A DNA stretch of 58,805 nucleotides from NCBI GenBank assembly GCA_902773435.1, contig CACYEN010000165.1:1-58805 (forward strand). The letters run 5' to 3'. This document shows, piece after piece, positions 23,956 through 32,081 of the stretch. Origin of the DNA: an uncultured Lachnospiraceae bacterium. GTDB lineage: Bacteria; Bacillota; Clostridia; Lachnospirales; Lachnospiraceae. Each line of letters starts with the position of its first letter. The stretch's first letter is position 1. The notes beneath the pieces are model-generated. The model saw nothing but the letters and a program-made list of their open reading frames with translations. It had not been told where the DNA came from and ran no database searches. A program made the position numbers and the translations under genes.

Positions 23956-25161
23956 ATGATGAAGAGAAAAACCGCTCTTGCCTTCGCGCTCGCCGCGGTA
24001 TTCGCGCTGACGGCCGCTCATCCCGTATCGGCCGCGGACCCGGATGCCCCGGACGGGATGGCGAAGAGCTATCTGACCGGCGAGTATGTCATCGAGGAAC
24101 AGTCGAGAAGAAGGCCGATCTCGTTCATGATCGACAATGTCAAGGATTCCCGTCCCCAGAGCAATATCACGAAAGCCTCCATCTATTACGAGTGCGAGGT
24201 AGAGACGGATCTTTCCAGGATCTGCGCGGTCTACGAGAAATATGACGGCCTCACGAAGATCGGCCCCATGCGCAGCTGCCGCGATTACTTCATCTCTCTC
24301 GTGTCCGGCCTCTGTCCGATCTACGAACACTACGGACAGGCCGCCTACGCGCTCCCGTACCTCGAGTCCGATGACGTCGACAACGTCAGCGGCATGATGT
24401 GGTACGCCGACCAGGGCTTCTTCAGGGACGGCCCGTTCAAGGCCCCCCACAACTGCTACACGAGCGCCGAGGGCATGGAGAAGATGATCAGGACCTGCGG
24501 TTATTCCCAGGAATACCCGGAGGACTACAAGCCCATGCTGCACTTCGTCGACGAGGGCGGCACCGTCACACTCGAGGACGGCAGGGACGCGTCCTATGTG
24601 AAGATCGGGTACCCGATGAACGATCCGAGGTACATCTACAATCCGGATACCGGACTCTATGAGCGCTACCAGTACGGGGAGCCCCACACGGACTACGAGA
24701 ACGGCGAAGTGATCAAGGTCAAAAACATCATTCTCGAGTACCAGAACGGCACGACTTACCAGACTTCCGTCTATCTCCACTACGTCACCGAGGGCGAGGG
24801 CAGGGGAAAGTACATCACGAACGGCAAGGCGGTCGACATCACGTGGTCCAGGCCATCGTTCTTCGCCCCGGTCGAGTACAGGCTTGCCGACGGGTCGCCC
24901 CTTGTGCTCAACACCGGCAAGACGTTCGTCAACGTCATCAGGAACAACCAGATGGACCGGTGCCTGATCGGCGCGTCCGAGGATTCCCTCTCCTGTGTCG
25001 TCTCCGACGAGGAGGCCCGGCAGGCCATCGCGGAGAACGACGCGTGGACGGCGGAATACAAGGCGGGCGAGGAAGTATATCTGAGCGGGATGGCTCAGCA
25101 GCGCACGGACAATGTGGCGAAGCACAACGGTGAGACCAAAGTCGAGAAGGGACTTCCCTAA
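23956..25161 (+). CDS. Secreted DUF3048 protein (YerB-like)
   Basis: The product has 401 residues. The N-terminus has Lys/Arg, a hydrophobic stretch (8-21) and an AxA-type site (HPVSAAD), so it should be exported by Sec. No lipobox cysteine is present, unlike the lipoprotein YerB of Bacillus. The mature part reads as a DUF3048 protein: RPISFMIDN, SNITKASIYYECEVE, RIGPMRS-like KIGPMRSCRDYF, then a C-terminal DUF3048_C region (TYQTSVYLHY, VDITWSRPSFFAPVEYR, LNTGKTFVNVI). The function of this family is unknown. ATG 23956 follows the ybeY stop by 3 bases; a second ATG is the next codon. Confidence 0.85.
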   Translation: MMKRKTALAFALAAVFALTAAHPVSAADPDAPDGMAKSYLTGEYVIEEQSRRRPISFMIDNVKDSRPQSNITKASIYYECEVETDLSRICAVYEKYDGLTKIGPMRSCRDYFISLVSGLCPIYEHYGQAAYALPYLESDDVDNVSGMMWYADQGFFRDGPFKAPHNCYTSAEGMEKMIRTCGYSQEYPEDYKPMLHFVDEGGTVTLEDGRDASYVKIGYPMNDPRYIYNPDTGLYERYQYGEPHTDYENGEVIKVKNIILEYQNGTTYQTSVYLHYVTEGEGRGKYITNGKAVDITWSRPSFFAPVEYRLADGSPLVLNTGKTFVNVIRNNQMDRCLIGASEDSLSCVVSDEEARQAIAENDAWTAEYKAGEEVYLSGMAQQRTDNVAKHNGETKVEKGLP

Positions 25162-25162
25162 G

Positions 25163-25999
25163 TTGAGTATACGTGATCATTTCAGGGACAAGCGGAGAGT
25201 CGTCATCAAGATCGGCTCTTCTTCCCTTGTACACAGGGAGACGGGGAAGCTGAACCTTCCCAAAATAGAAATTCTCACGAGAGAAGTGAGTGACATCCGC
25301 AACCAGGGGAGGGACGTCGTCGTCGTCTCCTCCGGGGCGATCTCCGTCGGGAGAGCCGCGCTCGGGATCGGGACGCTTCACTCGCTCAAGGAGAAGCAGG
25401 CCTGCGCCGCGGTCGGACAGGTCCGGCTCATGATGATTTACCAGAAGTTCTTCGCCGAGTACGGACAGACGACGGCACAGATCCTGCTGACGAAGCAGAC
25501 GATGCTCGACGAGGAGAGCAGGACGAACGCGAGAAACACGTTCGAGCAGCTGTTTTCACTCGGCGTCATCCCCATCGTCAATGAAAACGACACCGTCGAG
25601 ACCTACGACATCCGCTTCGGCGACAACGACCGGCTCTCAGCCATCGTGACGGCGCTGATCAACGCCGATCTCCTGATCCTTCTGTCGGACATCGACGGTC
25701 TCTACAGCGACGACCCGAAGGTGAATCCGGACGCCGGCTTCATCAGTGAGGTTGAGTTTCTCGACGAGAGGATGAAGTCCATGGCAAAAGCGACCGCCGG
25801 GAGCGCGTACGGCACCGGCGGCATGGCGACGAAGCTCGCCGCGGCGGAGATCGCCTCGGCGGCGGGGGCGGACATGGTGATCGCGAACGCGGAGGATTTC
25901 CGGATGATTCACCGCGTCCTCGAGGGGGAGGATCTCGGAACCGTTTTCCACGCCCATCCCCACGAGTACCAGCTGATGGATTTTCTTGAGAGAATCTGA
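25163..25999 (+). CDS. proB: Glutamate 5-kinase, short form without PUA domain
   Basis: Phosphorylates L-glutamate, the first step of proline synthesis. The product has 278 residues from the TTG at 25163, which follows the previous stop by one base and has AGAAGGGA upstream; an upstream in-frame ATG at 25112 would overlap the DUF3048 gene by 50 bases and is less likely. The kinase fold shows VVIKIGSSSLV, VVVSSGAISVGR, IVNENDTVE, FGDNDRLSAIV and the loop GTGGMATKLAAA. The C-terminal PUA domain of the E. coli enzyme is absent, a variant known in other bacteria. It lies with proA, separated by a folate gene. Confidence 0.92.
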   Translation: MSIRDHFRDKRRVVIKIGSSSLVHRETGKLNLPKIEILTREVSDIRNQGRDVVVVSSGAISVGRAALGIGTLHSLKEKQACAAVGQVRLMMIYQKFFAEYGQTTAQILLTKQTMLDEESRTNARNTFEQLFSLGVIPIVNENDTVETYDIRFGDNDRLSAIVTALINADLLILLSDIDGLYSDDPKVNPDAGFISEVEFLDERMKSMAKATAGSAYGTGGMATKLAAAEIASAAGADMVIANAEDFRMIHRVLEGEDLGTVFHAHPHEYQLMDFLERI

Positions 26000-26025
26000 G
26001 AGCCCGCACAGGTTACGGACGGAGA

Positions 26026-26649
26026 ATGGAAAGATCAAAATCCGAATTCAGAAAAGAGATGCTCATGCGGCGGAGGCGGACGCCTCCGCCCGAGCTGATT
26101 TCAGGGAGCGAACGCATCGCAGAGCGGCTCATATCCCTGCCCGAATGGCGGAACGCCCCGGATGTCTGCCTCTACGTCTCCTTCGGGGAAGAGGTTGAGA
26201 CCCGAACCCTGATCAGGGAGGCCCTCCTCTCCGGGAAGCGGGTGTTTCTGCCGAGGGTGTGCGGAAGAGAGCTCGTCTTCTGCAGCATCCGGTCGATGGA
26301 GGACCTGGCCCCGGGATACCGGGGGATTCAGGAGCCAGTCACAGATCCCGCGGAGAGCACGGCCGGGACGCCCATGATTCTCCCGGGCTGCGCGTTCGAT
26401 CTGGCCGGAAACAGGATGGGATACGGCGGCGGGTACTACGACCGCTTCCTCGCACGTGATAAAGGCCGCATGCGGATTGCGCTCTCCTACGATTTTGCCG
26501 TATTTGACGAGATCCCCCGCGATGAGGGGGATCAGAGAGTCGACCTGATTGTCACCGAGACGCGGCTGATTGACTGCCGCGGCCGCGGTTCCGACCGCCC
26601 GGACGGCATGCCGGGCACAGAAAGGAGTAAGGAATATGATGGATCTTGA
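26026..26649 (+). CDS. 5-formyltetrahydrofolate cyclo-ligase
   Basis: Converts 5-formyl-THF to 5,10-methenyl-THF using ATP, returning a storage folate to the one-carbon pool. The product has 207 residues. The N-terminus has the basic segment KSEFRKEMLMRRR. The catalytic signature PGCAFDLAGNRMGYGGGYYDRFL is at about 125-147. The C-terminus is extended and polar after VDLIVTETRLI. The ATG at 26026 is 26 bases after proB, and the gene overlaps proA by 14 bases. Its position inside the proline cluster is unexpected functionally but may only reflect cotranscription. Confidence 0.92.
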   Translation: MERSKSEFRKEMLMRRRRTPPPELISGSERIAERLISLPEWRNAPDVCLYVSFGEEVETRTLIREALLSGKRVFLPRVCGRELVFCSIRSMEDLAPGYRGIQEPVTDPAESTAGTPMILPGCAFDLAGNRMGYGGGYYDRFLARDKGRMRIALSYDFAVFDEIPRDEGDQRVDLIVTETRLIDCRGRGSDRPDGMPGTERSKEYDGS

Positions 26650-27883
26650 GATCACAGGCCGGAAGGCAAAGGCAGCGGCCCCGGAGGTCGCCGGACTCTC
26701 CACCGAACTGAAGAACTGCGTCCTCGGGAAGGCCGCGGACCTGCTGGTCGAGTCGACCCCCGCCATTCTCGCCGCCAACGCGGAGGATACCGCGAGGGCG
26801 AAAGAGGCCGGCATGGCCGAGGGGCTGCTGGACCGGCTGACGCTGACGGAATCCAGGATAAGCGCAATGGCGGAGGGCCTCAGGGCGATCGCCGCGCTCG
26901 ATGACCCGATCGGAAATGTGTCAGAGATGAAGAGGCGCCCGAACGGCCTTATGATCGGCCGCATGACCGTCCCCCTCGGCGTGATCGGCGTGATCTACGA
27001 GGCGAGGCCGAACGTGACGTCTGATGTCTTCGGGCTCTGTTTCAAGGCCGGAAATGTCACAATCCTCAAGGGCGGAAGCGACGCGGTCAGCTCCAACACC
27101 GCGATCTCCGGCGTGCTGAGGGAGGCTCTCAGGTCCTGCGGCGTCACGGAGGACGCGCTGTCATTTATTAATGATACGTCCCGCGAGACCGCGAAGGCCT
27201 TCATGCGCCTTGACAGGTACGTCGACCTCATGATCCCGCGCGGGGGAGCCGGCCTCATCAGGACCGTCGCGAGGGAGAGCACGATCCCGGTCATCGAGAC
27301 CGGAACCGGAAACTGCCATGTGTACGTCGATGAGAGTGCCGACGTCGAAATGGCCGTCCGCATCATCAACAACGCCAAGACCCAGCGGATCGGCGTGTGC
27401 AACGCGGAGGAGTCCCTGGTCGTGCACAGGGAGATCGCCCCGAAGCTGCTCCCGGTCCTCGAGGAGAAGCTTAAGGAACACCACGTCGAGCTCAGGGCGG
27501 ACAGCGAGTCCGCCGCGTATCTCAGGGAGTCCGTGCCCGCCACCGAGGAGGACTGGGGAACGGAATATCTGGACTACATCCTGTCGGTGAAGACCGTCGG
27601 AGGGATCGACGAGGCGGTCGCACACATCAACCGGTACAACACCGGGCACTCTGAGGCGATCGTCACGGAGAACTATGAGAACGCGCAGAAATTCCTGCGC
27701 GAGGTCGACGCGGCCTGTGTCTACGTCAATGCCTCAACCCGCTTCACCGACGGGTTCGAGTTCGGGTTCGGGGCGGAGATCGGGATCAGTACCCAGAAGC
27801 TGCACGCGAGGGGGCCGATGGGACTCGCAGCGCTGACGACATGGAAGTACATCATTTACGGAAACGGACAGGTGAGAGAATAA
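26636..27883 (+). CDS. proA: Gamma-glutamyl phosphate reductase
   Basis: Reduces glutamyl 5-phosphate to glutamate semialdehyde with NADPH, the second step of proline synthesis. The product has 415 residues. The aldehyde dehydrogenase-like fold includes VIYEARPNVTSDVFGLCFKAGN, GTGNCHVYVD, and the catalytic cysteine C255 in QRIGVCNAEESLVV. The end has FGFGAEIGISTQKLHARGPMGL. ATG 26636 is chosen because AAAGGAG stands eight bases upstream; ATG 26639 is the next codon. It overlaps the folate gene by 14 bases. Confidence 0.97.
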   Translation: MMDLEITGRKAKAAAPEVAGLSTELKNCVLGKAADLLVESTPAILAANAEDTARAKEAGMAEGLLDRLTLTESRISAMAEGLRAIAALDDPIGNVSEMKRRPNGLMIGRMTVPLGVIGVIYEARPNVTSDVFGLCFKAGNVTILKGGSDAVSSNTAISGVLREALRSCGVTEDALSFINDTSRETAKAFMRLDRYVDLMIPRGGAGLIRTVARESTIPVIETGTGNCHVYVDESADVEMAVRIINNAKTQRIGVCNAEESLVVHREIAPKLLPVLEEKLKEHHVELRADSESAAYLRESVPATEEDWGTEYLDYILSVKTVGGIDEAVAHINRYNTGHSEAIVTENYENAQKFLREVDAACVYVNASTRFTDGFEFGFGAEIGISTQKLHARGPMGLAALTTWKYIIYGNGQVRE

Positions 27884-27886
27884 GAA

Positions 27887-29308
27887 GTGGAAGAACTCCG
27901 TGCAAAAAACCGTGAAGAGGAGATCCGGCAGAACGACTATATAAAGATGACGGCGGAGAAGGTCCGGAGGATCGCGGACCTCCGGGGCCATGCCCTAAAG
28001 GCGTGCGTCGTCACGTTCGGCTGCCAGATGAATGCGAGGGACTCCGAGAAGCTTAAGGGGATCCTGGCCGAGTCGGGCTTCCTCATGACCGAGGAGGAGC
28101 AGGACGCCGATCTCGTGATCTGCAACACCTGCACGGTCCGCGAGAACGCGGACCAGCACGTCTACGGGAGGCTCGGGCGCCTGACCGGTCTCAAGAAGAA
28201 GAAACCGGACCTGATCGTCGGCCTCTGCGGCTGCATGATGCAGGAGGACCACGTCGTCCGGAAGATCAGGAAGAGCTATCCCGTCGTGGACCTTATTTTC
28301 GGGACTCATAATCTCTACACATTTCCCGAGCTGCTCTACCGCAGGCTGACGGAGGGGAAGAGGGTCGTCGAGCTCTGGGACGGCACCGACATGATCGTCG
28401 AAAACCTGCCGGTCCGCAGGAAGTACAGCTTCAAGTCCGGAGTCAATATCATGTTCGGATGCGACAATTTCTGCAGCTACTGCATCGTCCCCTATGTCAG
28501 GGGGAGGGAGAGATCGAGGAATCCCGCGGATATTCTCGACGAGATCGGGCGGCTCGCCGGAGACGGCGTGAAGGAGATCATGCTGCTCGGACAGAACGTC
28601 AATTCCTACGGGAAGAAGCTTGACGGGGCGATCACCTTCTCGGAGCTTCTCACAAAGGTTTGCGGCGTCCCGGGCATCGAGAGGGTCCGCTTCATGACCT
28701 CCCATCCGAAGGATCTCTCGGACGACCTCATCAGGGTGATCGCGGAGAATGAGAAGATCTGCCGTCACATCCACCTGCCGGTGCAGTCGGGGAGCAGCAG
28801 GATACTGAAGAACATGAACAGACACTATACGAGGGAAGAATACCTGGGCCTCGTGGACAGAATTCGGGAAGCGGTTCCGGACATCTCCCTGACGACCGAT
28901 ATCATCGTCGGCTTTCCCGGTGAGACGGAGGAAGATTTCCTCGATACGATGTCGCTCGTCGAGAAGGTGGGATTCGACAGCGCGTTTACATTCATCTATT
29001 CCAGGCGGACCGGGACCCCGGCGGCGCGCATGGAGGACCAGATCCCCGACGACGTCGTCCACTCCCGCTTTGACAGGCTCCTGGATCTCGTCAAGCAGAC
29101 GGGGGAGGAGAGAAGCTCCCGGTTCACCGGCCAGATGAAGGACGTCCTTGTCGAGGACGTCAACAGGGAACCCGGGTATGTGTCCGGCCGGATCTCGGAG
29201 AACATCACGGTCCATCTCCCGGGGGACGAGTCCGATATCGGGAAAATCATCCCGGTGCGGCTTGAGAGCTGCAGGGGATTCTACTATTTCGGAACCAGGC
29301 AAAGCTGA
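27887..29308 (+). CDS. miaB: tRNA-2-methylthio-N6-dimethylallyladenosine synthase
   Basis: Radical-SAM methylthiotransferase that modifies A37 of tRNAs reading UNN codons, acting after MiaA, which is encoded about 5 kb downstream. The product has 473 residues. Cluster cysteines lie in TFGCQMNARDSE, CNTCTVRENA and GLCGCMMQ. The SAM motif is C192xxxC196xxC199 (GCDNFCSYC), followed by VPYVRGRERSR. A TRAM domain ends the protein. The start is GTG at 27887, three bases after proA; the N-terminal extension before the first cysteine motif is typical for Clostridia. A later ATG at residue 21 is less likely. Confidence 0.95.
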   Translation: MEELRAKNREEEIRQNDYIKMTAEKVRRIADLRGHALKACVVTFGCQMNARDSEKLKGILAESGFLMTEEEQDADLVICNTCTVRENADQHVYGRLGRLTGLKKKKPDLIVGLCGCMMQEDHVVRKIRKSYPVVDLIFGTHNLYTFPELLYRRLTEGKRVVELWDGTDMIVENLPVRRKYSFKSGVNIMFGCDNFCSYCIVPYVRGRERSRNPADILDEIGRLAGDGVKEIMLLGQNVNSYGKKLDGAITFSELLTKVCGVPGIERVRFMTSHPKDLSDDLIRVIAENEKICRHIHLPVQSGSSRILKNMNRHYTREEYLGLVDRIREAVPDISLTTDIIVGFPGETEEDFLDTMSLVEKVGFDSAFTFIYSRRTGTPAARMEDQIPDDVVHSRFDRLLDLVKQTGEERSSRFTGQMKDVLVEDVNREPGYVSGRISENITVHLPGDESDIGKIIPVRLESCRGFYYFGTRQS

Positions 29309-29359
29309 CAGAAGATACCGATCCACGCCCGGAAGGGGCGCGCAAAGAGGCAGTTGAGA

Positions 29360-32008
29360 ATGGCGCTTTCACCCATGATGCAGGAATACCGTCTGACCAA
29401 GGAGCAGTACAGAGACTGTATCCTGATGTACCGCGTCGGCGATTTCTTCGAGATGTTTTTCGACGACGCCGTGACGGTGTCAAAGGCACTCGAACTCACG
29501 CTGACGGGAAAAGAGTGCGGTCTTCCCGAGCGGGCGCCCATGTGCGGCGTCCCGCATCACGCGGTCGACACCTACATAGGCAGACTCATCAAACAGGGAT
29601 TCAAGGTCGCCGTGTGCGACCAGGTCGAGGATCCCCGCTTCGCGAAGGGACTTGTGAAGCGCGAGGTAACGAGGGTCGTGACGCCGGGGACGAATCTCGA
29701 TCCCTCGTCACAGGAAGAGGGAAAAAATAATTACCTCACGTCTATCGTGTGCACTGACGACCGGTTCGGGATCGCGACCTGCGATGTCTCGACCGGCGAA
29801 TTTCTGCTGACGGAGACCGACAGCCTGCGGACGCTCGGTGACGAGATCATGAAGCTCATGCCGTCGGAGATCATCTGCAATGAGGCTGTGCGCCTGTGCG
29901 GCCTCGATCTCGACGACCTGAAAGACCGGTTCGGCATGCTGATCGAACCCCTCGACGACCGCTACTTTGAAGATGAAGCCTGTGCCCAGGTGCTGTCCGA
30001 CCACTTCCATGCCGGGACGATGGAGGGACTCGGCATCGACACCTTCCCGACAGGCATCTGCGCCGCCGGCGCGCTCCTGACCTACCTCTTCGAGACGCAG
30101 AAGACGGATCTCCGCCACATTTCCCACATACAGGCGTACCGCTCCGAGTCCTTCATGGTGCTCGGCAATTCCACGGTGAGGAATCTTGAACTCGTGGAGA
30201 CCCTGAGGGAAAAGGAGAAGAAGGGGACGCTCCTCTGGGTGCTCGACCGCACGAAGACCGCGATGGGGGCGAGACTCCTGAGAAAATGGGTCGAACAGCC
30301 CCTGATCCGGAAGGAAGAGATCGACCTTAGGCTCGACGCGGTCGGGGCGATGGCGGAAAATGAGATCTCGAGGGAGGAGCTGAGGGAGTACCTGGGCCCG
30401 GTCTACGACCTCGAGCGCCTGATCGCGAGGATCAGCTACCGAACCGCGAATCCGAGGGATCTCCTCGCGCTCCGGTCCTCGTTCGCGATGCTGCCGCCGG
30501 TCCGGCAGGTCATCTCGGAATTCCCGGCGGAGCTCACCGCGAAATCAGCGGCGGAATTCGACGATCTCCAGGATCTCAGGGAGCTCCTCGACGCCGCGCT
30601 CTGCGACGATCCCCCGCTCGCGATGAAAGAGGGAGGGATCATCCGCGACGGCTACTCTCCCGAGGTCGACGAGCTCCGCGCCGCCGGAACCGACGGGCGC
30701 AGGTGGCTCATGGACCTGGAGAGGGAAGAGAAGGAGAGGACGGGGATCCACACGCTGAAAGTCAAGTTCAACCGCGTGTTCGGCTACTGCATCGAGGTCT
30801 CCAATTCCTTCAGGGACAAAGTCCCGGATGACTATATCAGGAAGCAGACGCTGGTCGGCGGCGAGCGGTACACGACCGCGAAGCTGAAGGAGATCGAGGA
30901 CCGGATTCTCGGGGCGAAGGACAGGCTCTGCGACCTCGAGTACGACATGTTCTGTGAGATCAGGGACACCCTGGAGAGGAACACCGAGAGGATCCAGAAG
31001 GCCGCGGGACTCGTCGCGGAGGCCGACGCGCTCTCGTCACTCGCCCATATCGCGGTGAGAAACCACTACGTGAGGCCGGAGATCAGGACCGACGGCGCGA
31101 TCAGGATCAGGAACGGGCGCCATCCGGTCGTCGAGCTCATGCAGAAGGGTGAGTCGTTCGTTCCGAACGACACGAATCTCGACCTGAAGAACCGCAGGGT
31201 CGCCGTCATCACCGGGCCGAACATGGCCGGAAAGTCCACCTATATGCGCCAGACGGCCCTGATCGTCCTCCTCGCGCAGATCGGGTCTTTCGTCCCCGCG
31301 GACAGCGCGGAGATCGGGATCGTCGACCGGATCTTCACGAGGGTCGGCGCCTCCGACGATCTCGCCAGCGGGCGGAGCACGTTCATGGTGGAGATGACGG
31401 AGGTAGCGAATATCCTCCGGCGCGCCACGTCGAGGAGCCTCCTGATCCTCGACGAGATCGGAAGGGGCACGTCCACGTTCGACGGGCTCTCGCTCGCCTG
31501 GGCGATCATCGAGTACATCGCGAACCCGAAACTGATCGGAGCGAAGACGCTCTTCGCGACGCACTACCACGAGCTGACCGAACTCGAGGGGAAGATCCCC
31601 GGCGTCAGCAACTACTGCATCGCCGTGAAGGAGAAGGGGGACAGCATCATTTTCCTCCGTAAGATCGTCAGGGGCGGCGCCGACAGGAGCTACGGGATCC
31701 AGGTCGCAAGACTCGCGGGGGTCCCGGAAGCGGTTCTGGCGAGGGCAAACGAGCTCGTCATGGAACTGTCGCAGGCGGACATCACGGCGGCGGTCTCCTC
31801 GCTCTTTGATTCAGGGAAGAAGAAGGCCAAGCCCGCCCATTACGACGACGTGGACCTCGAGCAGATCTCGTTTTTCGACGCCGTCTCCGACGACGACGTC
31901 CTGAAGGAGCTGAAGGAGCTCGACGTCCAGAACATGACGCCGCTCGACGCCCTGAACGAGCTCTACAGGCTCCAGAACCGCCTCAGGAACCGCTGGAAGA
32001 ACGACTGA
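29360..32008 (+). CDS. mutS: DNA mismatch repair protein MutS
   Basis: Recognises base mismatches and small loops and recruits MutL. The product has 882 residues. The N-terminal mismatch-binding domain has the Phe-x-Glu motif in GDFFEMFFDDA. The connector, lever and clamp domains follow. The ATPase has Walker A GPNMAGKS (619-626), LVILDEIGRGTST-like LLILDEIGRGTSTFDG, and FATHYHELTEL. ATG 29360 has an AAAGAGG site ten bases upstream; a TTG two codons earlier is an alternative. It leads the mutS-mutL-miaA set. Confidence 0.97.
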   Translation: MALSPMMQEYRLTKEQYRDCILMYRVGDFFEMFFDDAVTVSKALELTLTGKECGLPERAPMCGVPHHAVDTYIGRLIKQGFKVAVCDQVEDPRFAKGLVKREVTRVVTPGTNLDPSSQEEGKNNYLTSIVCTDDRFGIATCDVSTGEFLLTETDSLRTLGDEIMKLMPSEIICNEAVRLCGLDLDDLKDRFGMLIEPLDDRYFEDEACAQVLSDHFHAGTMEGLGIDTFPTGICAAGALLTYLFETQKTDLRHISHIQAYRSESFMVLGNSTVRNLELVETLREKEKKGTLLWVLDRTKTAMGARLLRKWVEQPLIRKEEIDLRLDAVGAMAENEISREELREYLGPVYDLERLIARISYRTANPRDLLALRSSFAMLPPVRQVISEFPAELTAKSAAEFDDLQDLRELLDAALCDDPPLAMKEGGIIRDGYSPEVDELRAAGTDGRRWLMDLEREEKERTGIHTLKVKFNRVFGYCIEVSNSFRDKVPDDYIRKQTLVGGERYTTAKLKEIEDRILGAKDRLCDLEYDMFCEIRDTLERNTERIQKAAGLVAEADALSSLAHIAVRNHYVRPEIRTDGAIRIRNGRHPVVELMQKGESFVPNDTNLDLKNRRVAVITGPNMAGKSTYMRQTALIVLLAQIGSFVPADSAEIGIVDRIFTRVGASDDLASGRSTFMVEMTEVANILRRATSRSLLILDEIGRGTSTFDGLSLAWAIIEYIANPKLIGAKTLFATHYHELTELEGKIPGVSNYCIAVKEKGDSIIFLRKIVRGGADRSYGIQVARLAGVPEAVLARANELVMELSQADITAAVSSLFDSGKKKAKPAHYDDVDLEQISFFDAVSDDDVLKELKELDVQNMTPLDALNELYRLQNRLRNRWKND

Positions 32009-32023
32009 GACATTTTCCTTTCT

Positions 32024-32065
32024 GCGGACCGGGCCCGCCTTCCCACAGAGGGCCGGGTGGTCCGC
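32024..32065 (+). other. GC-rich hairpin between mutS and mutL
   Basis: GCGGACC at 32024-32030 pairs with GGTCCGC at 32059-32065, and inner bases CCCG.CC pair with GGCCGGG. There is no T tail after it, and the mutL ribosome binding site follows, so it looks more like an mRNA stability or processing element than a terminator. Structure read by eye only. Confidence 0.4.
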
Positions 32066-32081
32066 GGGCGGAGGATTTTAC

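Noticed and set aside
23923-25125. 400-codon minus-strand frame opposite the DUF3048 gene
   Set aside because: The plus strand encodes a signal peptide and DUF3048 motifs with a good start; the antisense product has Val/Asp/Arg-rich shadow composition.
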